15,788 bases of DNA. It comes from Pseudomonadota bacterium. Its GTDB lineage: Bacteria; Pseudomonadota; Alphaproteobacteria; Rhodobacterales; Rhodobacteraceae. The translations under genes and the position numbers were made by a program. Where the stretch lies: contig JAKAJW010000140.1 in NCBI GenBank assembly GCA_021813645.1, positions 1-15,788 on the forward strand. Reading direction: 5' to 3'. A model generated the notes under the pieces. That model searched no databases and was not told where the DNA came from. It saw only the letters and a list, made by a program, of their open reading frames with translations. Every line of letters begins with the position of its first letter. Position 1 is the stretch's first letter. Positions 5,727 to 13,420 of the stretch are shown here, one piece after another.

Positions 5727-7217
5727 ATGATGCCCACAAGCGTCGCCAGCGCCACTCAACCCCATGCCACGCCGGCCGTCGGTCAGAAACCGACGGCCGC
5801 GCCAGGTGGAGCTGCCGGGGCTTTCGCAGCCCTACTTTCTGCACTGACAGGCGGCGGAACGCAGGCGACTGGCGAAGCGGTCGCGGGTCAGCTCGGGCAG
5901 AATCAGACGCCGGGTCCGTCGGCCGGCACCGGCACGACGCTGACCCAAGCGGGGGCGAACGGCACGGAACTTTTGGCCACAAAAGTACGTTTGGCCAGTG
6001 GCTTGCGGCAGTTCGAGGCCGAAGTGAGGGCGGCGGTGACTTCGGCGCTGGCACAAGGCCGGGCCGATCAGGCACAGGCCATTCTGACCGGTGCGGCAAA
6101 GGCGCTCGGCTGCATCTTCGCCCAGCTCGACGGCAGCGCACAGACCAACACCCTGAGCCTTCTGCAGCAAGGACTGCCGCAATCGGAACCCATCAGCACC
6201 GAACCGGGCACCGGCCAGGCTGACGGACCGGCTGCGACCGAGACTGCGGACAAGTCCAAGGCGGCGGATCCGCTTGCCCAGCTGGAGGCCTTGTTCGGTT
6301 GGGTATCGTCGGCACTCGGCTTGGTTCGCCCGCCGGCTCCGACCCCCGCGGCGGCACAGCCGAGCGAGGCGGGTGGCCCCTACCCTGCCCCGAATTCCAA
6401 GGGCCAGCCCGACGCGAAACCGGCCGATACCACACAGTCGGGCGCGGCGCTGGAGATGCTGGCGTCGGCGCAGGCGTCCCACGGTTCGGGCCAATCCGCC
6501 CCCCCGTCGCATCACTCAGCCGCGGCAGAGAAGCCTGATGTTAGCATGGCGCCGCAAGCACTTGCCCTACAGGCGATCAACCCCGCCGCCAGCACCGCGG
6601 CGGCCGATATCCAGGCTCTGGCGCGCGCCTTGGTGGCCGCCGGCGAGCCCATGGAAAAGGCGCCCGGGAACCGGGACAGCGGGCAAACGCCGGCCGCTTC
6701 GGCAAGCCCGCCGCCGTCCGACTTCTTCGGCCTCGTCGCGGCGGGCGCGGTCGCAGTGCCCACCCCCGCCACCGGCAAATCGCCCGCCGATCCCTCGCAG
6801 GCGACGACGAGCACCGAGGCGGCGCGGTTTTCCGGCTACATCACCGACCAAATCCGCAGTGCAAAGCTGGACGGCGACCGGATGACGGTGGCGCTGAAAC
6901 CGGCCGGGCTTGGCGCGGTCGAGGTCGAGGTGAAGCGCGGCGACGGCGGGCAGTTGCAGGTCGTGGTGCGCGCGGACAACCCGATGGTGCTGTCCGCGCT
7001 GCGCAGCAATCAGGATCAATTGTCGGCGATTCTGGCCGCTTCGGGCTTCAACGCGACGGGAAGCACCCTGGACTTTCAAGACTTTAGCGGCAAAGGCCAG
7101 GCCCCGCAGCAAGGGCGGACGCGGACCGCGGCGATTTCGGCCGGCGGCGAGGACGATGGCGACGCCGCGGATTGGCAACAAACGATCGGCGCGGGCCGAC
7201 TCGATATCAGGACATAA
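5727..7217 (+). CDS. fliK: Flagellar hook-length control protein FliK
   Basis: 496 residues. FliK is a secreted ruler that measures hook length and switches the export apparatus from hook to filament substrates. The first 365 residues are low-complexity and Ala/Gln/Pro/Gly-rich, as usual for the ruler part. Residues about 366-455 form the conserved Flg_hook domain: FSGYITDQIRSAKL, MTVALKPAGLGAVEVEV (386-402), VVVRADNPMVLSALR and the LSAILAASGFN helix (432-442). It starts at the first of two adjacent ATG codons, supported by GAGAGGT at 5716-5722; the frame extends upstream to a TTG inside the sigma gene, which is unlikely to be used. It lies 13 nt after the sigma-factor stop and 5 nt before flgD. 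MotD is the name used for the rhizobial equivalent. Confidence 0.9.
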   Translation: MMPTSVASATQPHATPAVGQKPTAAPGGAAGAFAALLSALTGGGTQATGEAVAGQLGQNQTPGPSAGTGTTLTQAGANGTELLATKVRLASGLRQFEAEVRAAVTSALAQGRADQAQAILTGAAKALGCIFAQLDGSAQTNTLSLLQQGLPQSEPISTEPGTGQADGPAATETADKSKAADPLAQLEALFGWVSSALGLVRPPAPTPAAAQPSEAGGPYPAPNSKGQPDAKPADTTQSGAALEMLASAQASHGSGQSAPPSHHSAAAEKPDVSMAPQALALQAINPAASTAAADIQALARALVAAGEPMEKAPGNRDSGQTPAASASPPPSDFFGLVAAGAVAVPTPATGKSPADPSQATTSTEAARFSGYITDQIRSAKLDGDRMTVALKPAGLGAVEVEVKRGDGGQLQVVVRADNPMVLSALRSNQDQLSAILAASGFNATGSTLDFQDFSGKGQAPQQGRTRTAAISAGGEDDGDAADWQQTIGAGRLDIRT

Positions 7218-7222
7218 TCGCG

Positions 7223-7930
7223 ATGGCGATCACCACCGGCAGCACCCTTCCCCAGACCGCCACCACGGCGCAGACCGGCACGACCGGTTCTGGCGGCGCC
7301 AGCAGTTCGAACGCGGCGACGGCGCAGAACCAGCTCGGGGTGGATTACAACAACTTCCTGACCCTGCTGACCGCGCAGATCCAGAACCAGGATCCGCTGC
7401 AGCCGATGGATTCGACGCAGTTCGTCTCGCAGTTGGCGCAGCTCTCGCAGGTCGAGCAGACGGTGCAGACCAACTCCAACCTGGAGACGTTGAACACCAC
7501 GACCTCGTCGATTTCCGGCATCGTGAGCCTGGGCTTGGTCGGCCGGCAAGTCTCTGTCGCCTCGAACAAAATTGAGCTGGCCGGGGGCGCGGGCCAGACC
7601 ACCTACAAGCTGGCGGCGACGGCGGCGAGCGTCAGCGCGACGATCACCGATGCAAACGGCAATGTGGTGCGGACGCTGACCGGTCTGCCGACCGACGGCA
7701 CGGTGTCGCAGCCGCTGAGCTGGGACGGGCGCAACGACTACGGGCAGGCGATGCCGGACGGAACCTACCACGTGGCGATCAACGCGCTCGACGGCAGCGG
7801 CCAGACGATCAGCTACAACACCTATCCGACCACGACGGTGCAAAAGGTGAACTTCTCCGGGACCGGCGACACGCTGTTACTGTCGAACGGCGACGAGGTG
7901 CCGGCAGCGCAGCTGGTCTCGGTGAACTGA
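7223..7930 (+). CDS. flgD: Flagellar hook assembly (capping) protein FlgD
   Basis: 235 residues. FlgD caps the growing hook so that FlgE subunits can fold in place, and is lost once the hook is complete. Visible: a Ser/Thr/Gly-rich export leader (1-35), the family signature DYNNFLTLLTAQIQNQDPLQ (41-60) and MDSTQFVSQLAQLSQVEQ (62-79), then a beta-rich FlgD/Ig-like region with SWDGRNDYGQAMPDGTY (166-182). ATG 7223 is chosen with AGGA at 7209-7212; the frame also runs back to a TTG inside fliK. The 5-nt gap to fliK indicates co-transcription and probably translational coupling. Transcription likely ends at the hairpin 7978-7998. Confidence 0.95.
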   Translation: MAITTGSTLPQTATTAQTGTTGSGGASSSNAATAQNQLGVDYNNFLTLLTAQIQNQDPLQPMDSTQFVSQLAQLSQVEQTVQTNSNLETLNTTTSSISGIVSLGLVGRQVSVASNKIELAGGAGQTTYKLAATAASVSATITDANGNVVRTLTGLPTDGTVSQPLSWDGRNDYGQAMPDGTYHVAINALDGSGQTISYNTYPTTTVQKVNFSGTGDTLLLSNGDEVPAAQLVSVN

Positions 7931-7977
7931 GCCGCGGCGCGGCAAGCCTTTATCGGAAGTTAACTCGGCGTCGCGCG

Positions 7978-7998
7978 GCGCCGGGTCTTGCCCGGCGC
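7978..7998. terminator. GC hairpin between convergent flgD and fliL-like operons
   Basis: A perfect 8-bp stem GCGCCGGG/CCCGGCGC with loop TCTTG lies 47 nt after the flgD stop, in the 154-bp gap between two convergent operons. No T-run follows on either strand, so it may be a factor-assisted or bidirectional 3' end rather than a classical terminator. Confidence 0.5.
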
Positions 7999-8038
7999 GG
8001 GGCGGCCAAGGCGTTGGCACGGCTGGAAAATCCCGATA

Positions 8039-8071
8039 CCGATTTGACACCGATTTCACACCGACGTTGAC
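8039..8071. repeat. Short 11-bp tandem repeat in the convergent gap
   Basis: CCGATTTGACA (8039-8049) is followed directly by CCGATTTCACA (8050-8060), then a diverged unit CCGACGTTGAC (8061-8071); a shorter CCCGATA precedes. The unit length is about one helical turn. It lies just after the 3' end of the fliL-like gene (minus strand). No function is assigned. Confidence 0.5.
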
Positions 8072-8084
8072 CGGCCTCGGCGGT

Positions 8085-8525
8085 CTAGCTGCGCGGCTGT
8101 TCGGAGCTGACCGCGGTCAGGATTTGAACGGCGGCGACGGCTTTGGGAAAGCGCCGGCCGAGCCCGGCGGCGAGCACGTCGGCCAGCATCGCCGCCGGCA
8201 CCTCATTGCCCTGGAACTGCGGCGTGAGGGCGGCGTCGAACAGCACGGCGTAGACCGCGTCGCGCAGTTCGGCTTGGCCCAGCGGATCGTCGAGCGCCGC
8301 GCCCTCGGCCCCCGGGGCGAGTTGAAGCTGCACCTCGGCCACCACCTCGCGGATCTTGGCCGGGTGGTAGATCTGGAAGACGAATTGACCCAGTTGCACC
8401 ACCGGATCCGCCTTGGCCTGATGCGCCGCCGCCGCCTGCCGGGCGGCGAGCACCCGCCCTGCCCCGTAGCCCAGGCCGCCACCGAGGAGCGGCAGCACCA
8501 CCAGCAAGAGCAGCCGGCCGAGCAT
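8085..8525 (-). CDS. FliL-like flagellar basal-body-associated membrane protein
   Basis: 146 residues. FliL-type proteins sit in the inner membrane near the stator and affect motor torque. Visible: a short N-terminal leader and one membrane helix (about 4-27), an Ala-rich stalk, then a soluble part beginning VVQLGQFVFQIYHPAKIREV (42-61), a strand VVAEVQLQLAPG (61-72), ELRDAVYAVLFDAAL (86-100) and a C-terminal helix-strand. The order of 'QFV... strand ... LRDA...LF' matches the FliL pattern, but identity is moderate and I give no symbol. It is the last gene of the flgF operon; its ATG shares one base with the flgH stop (TGATG), so the two are translationally coupled. It ends in the gap with the tandem repeat at 8039-8071. 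Confidence 0.6.
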   Translation of the reverse strand: MLGRLLLLVVLPLLGGGLGYGAGRVLAARQAAAAHQAKADPVVQLGQFVFQIYHPAKIREVVAEVQLQLAPGAEGAALDDPLGQAELRDAVYAVLFDAALTPQFQGNEVPAAMLADVLAAGLGRRFPKAVAAVQILTAVSSEQPRS

Positions 8526-9241
8526 CAGTAGGGCAGGATCACGTTGAGAAAGTCCTGGCCGTAGCGCGGCGAGTCGACCGAGGAGATCTGGCCCTTGCCG
8601 CCATAGGTGATGCGGGCCTCGGCGATCTTCTCGTAGGGGATGGTGTTGTCCATCGTGATGTCCTGCGGCCGGATGATGCCGGCCACCCGCAACTCGCGCA
8701 TCTCCTGGTTCACCTTCACCTCCTGCCGGCCGGCGATCACCAGATCGTCGTTCGGCAGTTTCTGCACCACCATCGCCGCCACCTTGAGGTCGATCGTCTC
8801 GTTGCGGGCGATCGAGCCGGAGCCGTCGGCGGTGGAGCTCGACGTGGTGCCGAGCGCGGGGCTGCCGCCGATCGTATGGCCAAGGACCGACGGCTGGCCG
8901 AGGGTCTGGGCCCCGTCGGTAGCCTGTTTGAAGGCGTTCGACAGCTTGGCGGAATCGGCGATGGCGATGTCGACGGTAAGGATGTCGCCGACCTTGGTCG
9001 CCCGCTGGTCGCCGAAGAAGCCGCGCGAACCGTTCTGCCAGAGCGAGGCCGCCTCGGCCCGGATCGGGACATGCGGGGGCAAGGGCGGCGGCATCGGCAC
9101 CTGGACGTTGGCGGCCTCCGGCATGGTCTGGTTGTTGAGCTGCATCCCGGTCAGCTGCGGGTTATGCGCGTCCTGAAACGCCTGGCAGGCCGAGAGCGCC
9201 GCCGCGGCGCCTAGCGCCAGCGCAAGCCGCAGCCGGCTCAT
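8525..9241 (-). CDS. flgH: Flagellar L-ring protein FlgH (lipoprotein)
   Basis: 238 residues, normal for FlgH. It forms the L-ring in the outer membrane around the flagellar rod. The N-terminus is a lipoprotein signal: hydrophobic core and lipobox LSAC with the lipidated Cys at residue 19. Family motifs are visible: SLWQNGSRGFFGDQRATKVGDILTV (read as a SLW...F.D.RA..VGDILTV pattern), ARNETIDLKVAAMVVQKLPN, LVIAGRQEVKVNQEMRELRV (the G-x-(K/R)-Q-(I/V)-x-V-N region), IRPQDI and the end FLNVILPY. The ATG overlaps the flgA stop (ATGA) and the stop overlaps the fliL-like start, so translation is coupled along the operon. Confidence 0.96.
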   Translation of the reverse strand: MSRLRLALALGAAAALSACQAFQDAHNPQLTGMQLNNQTMPEAANVQVPMPPPLPPHVPIRAEAASLWQNGSRGFFGDQRATKVGDILTVDIAIADSAKLSNAFKQATDGAQTLGQPSVLGHTIGGSPALGTTSSSTADGSGSIARNETIDLKVAAMVVQKLPNDDLVIAGRQEVKVNQEMRELRVAGIIRPQDITMDNTIPYEKIAEARITYGGKGQISSVDSPRYGQDFLNVILPY

Positions 9242-9903
9242 CGCGTCACCTCGACGATGCGGCCCGGTCGGGCGATACCGACGATGGTGCGGTTGCTCGC
9301 CAGATTGATGACGCGCACCTCCTGATCGGCCTGGGCCGAGGAGATCGCCCGCCCCGGGGCCGAGAGCGAGAGCCGGCCCGAGACGAATTGGATCGACACC
9401 CGGTCGCCCCGGTTGATCGCCAGCGGCGCGGTGACCGACTGCTGCTGCACCGGCCGACCGGCGGCGAGGGTCTGGCGTGCTTCCATCCCCTCGAGCCGGG
9501 CGGGATCGGTGATCGCATAGGCGTCGAGCTGAGCATAGGCGACCGGAACGGTGCGCAGGTCGTCGGGCCCGATCTGCTCGCCCGGCAGGATCTGATGCGT
9601 CGGGACCGGCACCGGCACGGTGAGGACGGCCAGGCCGTAGACCCGGCGCAGCTCGCCCGCGGCGGTGACCACATTAGCGGCGAACTGGCCGCTGCGCGGA
9701 TCCATCGAGAAGGCGCTGACCATTTCAGCCTGGCGCGGCTCCGGCGTTTCCAGCGAGACCTGGAACCGGCCGCCCGGTGGCATCGCCGCGCCGGTGTCGG
9801 CGGTGGCCTTCTCGGCGATCAGGGTGGCCACCGGCTCGGCCTGGGCAAGGGCCTGGCCGGCGTATCCGAGGCAAAGCAGAGCGGCGAGCAGCAGGCGGGA
9901 CAT
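9238..9903 (-). CDS. flgA: Flagellar basal-body P-ring assembly chaperone FlgA
   Basis: 221 residues. FlgA is a periplasmic chaperone needed to assemble the FlgI P-ring. It has a Sec signal peptide (about 1-20, cleavage near QALA-QA), a SAF-type domain beginning around VPTHQILPGEQIGPDDLRTV (100-120) and followed by GMEARQTLAAGRPV, and the C-terminal ChapFlgA region with GDRVSIQFVSGRLSLSAPG and QEVRVINLASNRTIVGIARPG, ending VEVTR. GAAGG lies a few bases before the ATG. It starts 13 nt after the flgG stop and overlaps flgH by 4 nt. flgI itself, the usual client gene, is not in this window. Confidence 0.95.
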   Translation of the reverse strand: MSRLLLAALLCLGYAGQALAQAEPVATLIAEKATADTGAAMPPGGRFQVSLETPEPRQAEMVSAFSMDPRSGQFAANVVTAAGELRRVYGLAVLTVPVPVPTHQILPGEQIGPDDLRTVPVAYAQLDAYAITDPARLEGMEARQTLAAGRPVQQQSVTAPLAINRGDRVSIQFVSGRLSLSAPGRAISSAQADQEVRVINLASNRTIVGIARPGRIVEVTR

Positions 9904-9916
9904 CGCGGCCTTCGGT

Positions 9917-10702
9917 TCACTTCATCTGGGCGACGGTGGACATCATCTGATCGGCGGTCTGCACCGCCTTCGAGTTCATCTCGTAGGCGCGCTGCGCCGA
10001 GATGAGATCGGTGATCTGCTGGATGATGTTGACGTTGGAGCTTTCGAGATAGCCCTGGCGCAGCACGCCGATGCCGGGGTCGCCCGGATTGGCGGTGGTG
10101 GCGTTGCCGGAGGCGGTGGTGGCCTGCAGCAGGTTGTCGCCGAGCGGCTTCAGGCCGGCATTGTTGATGAAGGTGGCCATGGTGAACTGGCCGAGCGAAA
10201 CCGGCGTGGTGGAATTGCCGACAAAGGCCTGCACCAGGCCCTGCTGGTTGATCTCGACCTTGGTGGTATTGGCCGGCACGGTGATGCCGGGCGAGACCTC
10301 GTAGCCCTGCAGGGTGACGATCTGGCCCGAGGAGCTGAGCTGGAAATTGCCGGCACGGGTATAGGCCTGGGTGCCGTCGGGCATGTTGACGGTGAAGAAG
10401 CCGTCGCCGTCGACGGCGATGTCGAGGTCGTTGCCGGTCTGGGTCAGGCCGCCTTGGGTATTGAGCCGGACGACACCGGTGCTTTGCACGCCGAGGCCGA
10501 CGTCGAGCCCGACCGGGCGCGTGGTGCCGGCGTCGGAGGTCTGCGCGCCCTCGCGCCGCTCGGACTGGTAGATCAGATCCTCGAAGGCGGCACGGGCGGA
10601 TTTGAAGCCGGTGGTATTGGCGTTGGCGATATTGTTGGAAATGACGTCGACATTGGTCTGCTGGGCCAACATCCCGGTGGCGGCGATCCCGAGCGCTCTC
10701 AT
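9917..10702 (-). CDS. flgG: Flagellar distal rod protein FlgG
   Basis: 261 residues, the standard FlgG length. FlgG builds the distal rod that crosses the periplasm and outer-membrane rings. The N-terminal rod signature is clear: MRALGIAATGMLAQQTNVDV then ISNNIANANTTGFKSARAAF; the middle has GDGFFTVNMPDG and YTRAGNFQLSSSGQIVT; the C-terminal coiled-coil segment is NVNIIQQITDLISAQRAYEM followed by NSKAVQTADQMMSTVAQMK. The ATG is preceded by GAGGAGAAACAG, a strong ribosome site. It lies 15 nt after flgF in the same operon. Confidence 0.97.
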   Translation of the reverse strand: MRALGIAATGMLAQQTNVDVISNNIANANTTGFKSARAAFEDLIYQSERREGAQTSDAGTTRPVGLDVGLGVQSTGVVRLNTQGGLTQTGNDLDIAVDGDGFFTVNMPDGTQAYTRAGNFQLSSSGQIVTLQGYEVSPGITVPANTTKVEINQQGLVQAFVGNSTTPVSLGQFTMATFINNAGLKPLGDNLLQATTASGNATTANPGDPGIGVLRQGYLESSNVNIIQQITDLISAQRAYEMNSKAVQTADQMMSTVAQMK

Positions 10703-10717
10703 CTGTTTCTCCTCGTC

Positions 10718-11464
10718 TTAGCCGGCTTGGCCGAGTTGGGTCAGCGTCTGCTGGCGCAGGCTGTTGTCGTCCTGGATCAGCGACATCGCCCGTTCGTAGG
10801 CGCGCTGAATGTCGATCATCCGGGTCATTTCCAGCACCGGCTCGACGTTGCTCTGCTCGATGAAGCCCTGGGAGAGCCTGACGCCGGTGGCCTGCACGCG
10901 GGGCGGGGTGCCGCCGTCGGGCGCGACCAGCATGCCGCCGCCGATCCGCTGGTAGGTCTCGATATTGGGCACGTTGAAGACGCCGATCTTGCCGACCACC
11001 GTGCCCTGGGCATCGGTGATCGTGCCGTCGCCGGCGATCGTGATCGGCCCGCCGGTGGTGGCGGGAATCGAGATCGGGGCGCCGTTGGCGTCGAGCACCT
11101 GGGCGCCGGCGGTGGTGACCAGCTGGCCCTGGGCGTTGATCGCCATCCGGCCGTCGCGGCCGAAGGCGGCCTGGCCGGTCGAAGTGGTATAGCCGAACCA
11201 GCCGTTGCCCGAGAGCGCGACATCGAGCGGGTTGCCGGTTTTCACCAGCGCGCCGGCGGACGGATCGATATGGCTGCCGTTCGACTGCACGAAGGCCACG
11301 CCGCCCTGCGAGGGGGACAGGCTATGCTCCACCAGATCCTGGAAATCGGTGCGCTGCGCCTTGTAGCCGGCGGTGTCGGAATTGGCGAGATTGTTGGCCA
11401 CGACGTCCAGGCTCCGCTCCAGCGAGCGGGCCAAAGACAGGGCGACATAGGCTGAGTTGTCCAT
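10718..11464 (-). CDS. flgF: Flagellar proximal rod protein FlgF
   Basis: 248 residues, normal for FlgF. It contributes to the proximal rod between the MS-ring adaptor and FlgG. Visible: MDNSAYVALSLARSLERSLD and VVANNLANSDTAGYKAQRTD at the N-terminus, GNPLDVALSGNGWFGY in the middle, and the C-terminal SNVEPVLEMTRMIDIQRAYE with the following ERAMSLIQDDNSLRQQ. It is the first gene of the minus-strand operon flgF-flgG-flgA-flgH-fliL-like; its promoter should lie in 11465-11598, which is shared with the divergent repeat protein gene. The ribosome site is weak (CAAGG about 7 nt before the ATG). Confidence 0.95.
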   Translation of the reverse strand: MDNSAYVALSLARSLERSLDVVANNLANSDTAGYKAQRTDFQDLVEHSLSPSQGGVAFVQSNGSHIDPSAGALVKTGNPLDVALSGNGWFGYTTSTGQAAFGRDGRMAINAQGQLVTTAGAQVLDANGAPISIPATTGGPITIAGDGTITDAQGTVVGKIGVFNVPNIETYQRIGGGMLVAPDGGTPPRVQATGVRLSQGFIEQSNVEPVLEMTRMIDIQRAYERAMSLIQDDNSLRQQTLTQLGQAG

Positions 11465-11516
11465 GCGGCGGCCTTGTTGTGCCAGCGGTGTCTACCGATC
11501 CGACCCCGGATCAGAT

Positions 11517-11568
11517 CTTGTAGAATGCGTTTGCGTTCCTTGCTTCTATCTTTATTATCCTTGTAGAA
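11517..11568. repeat. 9-bp direct repeat in the divergent flgF promoter region
   Basis: CTTGTAGAA occurs at 11517-11525 and again at 11560-11568, 43 bp apart (about four helical turns), flanking the candidate promoter at 11531-11558. The intergenic region is 134 bp. It could be a pair of regulator half-sites or chance. Confidence 0.35.
11531..11558 (+). promoter_or_regulatory. Candidate promoter of the exported repeat protein gene
   Basis: TTGCGT (11531-11536), 16 nt, TATTAT (11553-11558) resembles a housekeeping -35/-10 pair. The predicted transcription start near 11565 leaves a leader of about 34 nt, with AGGA at 11591-11594 before the ATG at 11599. Confidence 0.4.
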
Positions 11569-11598
11569 ATCCAAAGATCAAGTGAATTCGAGGATGGA

Positions 11599-13365
11599 AT
11601 GAGGGCGGCGAACTGCATTGTGATGGCTGCTGTTCTTGCCGCGTTGCTTGCTGCGCCGGCGGGCGCGCTGCCCGGCTTCGCGTTCGCGAGCCATAGCGAC
11701 GCGCGCTTCGACAGCGAGCAGCGCGCCGATATCCAGGCGCTGGCCGCGGCGCAGACGCCGACGCAGTTGCAGCTGGCGCGGCTCGACCTGGCCGAGCTGT
11801 ATCTGGCGCATCTGATGCTGCCGGAGGGGCGCTCGGTGCTGAATGCCATCGCCGCCGGCGATCTCGACGCGGCGGGCAAGGCGCGGCTCGGCGCGCTGGC
11901 GGCGGGCTACCAGCTGATGGCGGGCAAGCCGCTGGCGGCGGATGCCCCGGATTCGCCCCTGGCGGCGGCAAACGCAGACTGGCCCGATTACGATTTCTGG
12001 GCGGCGATCAACGCGATCCGCGGCAAGGATACGGCCGGGATCAAGGCGCATCTGGCCAAGGCGGTCGACCGGCTGGCCGCCTATCCGCCAGTTTATGCCG
12101 AAACCTGCCTGCCGATGTTCCTGCAAGCCGCGCTGGATGTTCAGGACTGGTCGCTGGCCAAGGCGATCGCGGTGAAGTTCGACGCCTATCCCGACCTGAA
12201 GGCGCGGCCGATCTATACCTATCTTCTGGGCGAGGCGGCGCTGGACGTGAAGCGGCCGCAGTCGGCGGTCTATGCCTTCCGTCAGGCCGCCGCCGGAACC
12301 GGACCCTATGCGGGGCGAGCCCGGCTGCGGCTGATCGAGCTCGGGCTCGACACCAACGCCCTGACCCCGGAAGCGGCGCAGAAACAGCTGCAGGACATGC
12401 TGCCCGACTGGCAGGGCGGGCAGGTCGAGCTGGAGACCCTGCGCCGCCTGGCCGGCATCGACCGAGATCTGGGCGCCTGGCCGGACCTGCTGGAGGTGCT
12501 GGGCCGGATCCTGCGCGATTATCCCGACAGCCCGGATGCGGGGCCCGCCGGCAAGCAGGCCGAAAGCCTGATTTCCAGCTACTATCCCTATGCGATCTCG
12601 AGCGACGTGCCACTTGACCAACTGATCAAGATGCATCGGCGGATCACCCCGTATTTCGAGCGCGATCCGGCATTCGAGAGCCAGTCCGAGGCGCTGGCGG
12701 ATCACCTGTTAAAGCTAGGCGCGACCGTCATGGCGGCCGCGGAATATGCCCGCATCCACGACGCGCTGGCACTGGTGCGGCAGCAAAAGCTGTGGACGGT
12801 AGACCCTGGACGACTGGCCCATCTGAAGCTGCGCGAGGCCGAGGCGCTGGCCGCTGGCGGCCAATACCGCCAGGCCGCCGAGGCGCTGGCCGCGATGGGA
12901 ACGCCGGTGCCGGCCGAGGCCGAAGCGGCGGCGGCACTGCAGCTGAAGATCTACGCCGGCCTGGGCGAGGGGGCGAAAGCGGCCGGGGTCGCGCTGGCGG
13001 ATCCGAGGCCGGAGGATCTGCGTCGCGTCGCCCGAGCCGATTTCGACACCGGCGCCTGGTCGAAGGCGGCGACGGAATACGGCCAGTTGCGCAAGGCCCA
13101 TCCGCAGGACTTCGGCGCGACCGATGCGATCAATATGCTGCTGGCGGCCTATCGCGCCGGCGATACCGCGACCGCGCGCGCGATGGCCGATGCCTTGCCG
13201 CAACTCGGCGTCGGCAAGGATCTGTCTGCCATGGCGGCCGGGCTGGTGTCGCCGGCGACGCCGATCTCGCCGCTGAAACAGCAGGCGGCGGAGGCCCGGA
13301 TCGCCGCCGCGGCGGCGGCGATCGGCCGGGCGGATCAGGCCGCCCAGCCTGCGCCGAAGAATTGA
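11599..13365 (+). CDS. Exported alpha-helical repeat (TPR/SEL1-like) protein of unknown function, flagellar cluster
   Basis: 588 residues. An N-terminal Sec signal peptide is evident (residues 1-23, cleavage near AGA-LP), with no lipobox, so the product should be periplasmic. The rest is almost entirely amphipathic helices rich in Ala, Leu, Arg and Asp, in repeated pairs typical of TPR-like solenoids; examples are AELYLAHLMLPEGRSVLNAI (about 65-84), YLLGEAALDVKRPQSAVYAF (208-227) and LREAEALAAGGQYRQAAEAL later on. The ATG has AGGA six bases upstream. It sits between divergent flgF and co-oriented flgE, in a cluster that also has motB. Large periplasmic motility proteins such as rhizobial MotC have a comparable build, but I see no clear homology. 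A stator or rod scaffold role is inference. Confidence 0.8.
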   Translation: MRAANCIVMAAVLAALLAAPAGALPGFAFASHSDARFDSEQRADIQALAAAQTPTQLQLARLDLAELYLAHLMLPEGRSVLNAIAAGDLDAAGKARLGALAAGYQLMAGKPLAADAPDSPLAAANADWPDYDFWAAINAIRGKDTAGIKAHLAKAVDRLAAYPPVYAETCLPMFLQAALDVQDWSLAKAIAVKFDAYPDLKARPIYTYLLGEAALDVKRPQSAVYAFRQAAAGTGPYAGRARLRLIELGLDTNALTPEAAQKQLQDMLPDWQGGQVELETLRRLAGIDRDLGAWPDLLEVLGRILRDYPDSPDAGPAGKQAESLISSYYPYAISSDVPLDQLIKMHRRITPYFERDPAFESQSEALADHLLKLGATVMAAAEYARIHDALALVRQQKLWTVDPGRLAHLKLREAEALAAGGQYRQAAEALAAMGTPVPAEAEAAAALQLKIYAGLGEGAKAAGVALADPRPEDLRRVARADFDTGAWSKAATEYGQLRKAHPQDFGATDAINMLLAAYRAGDTATARAMADALPQLGVGKDLSAMAAGLVSPATPISPLKQQAAEARIAAAAAAIGRADQAAQPAPKN

Positions 13366-13420
13366 GCGCAGATACAATTCTTGGGCGAGAAAGCCTTCCC
13401 AAGGGACAAACCTGGCAATT

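Noticed and set aside
9665..11455. 596-codon plus-strand open frame
   Set aside because: It is antisense to flgA, flgG and flgF, which are certain; its product is a Gly/Ala/His/Arg/Asp-rich low-complexity string typical of the opposite strand of GC-rich genes.
11578..12705. 375-codon minus-strand open frame
   Set aside because: Antisense to the exported repeat protein, Arg/Gln/Gly-rich with no domain; the plus frame has a signal peptide and ribosome site.
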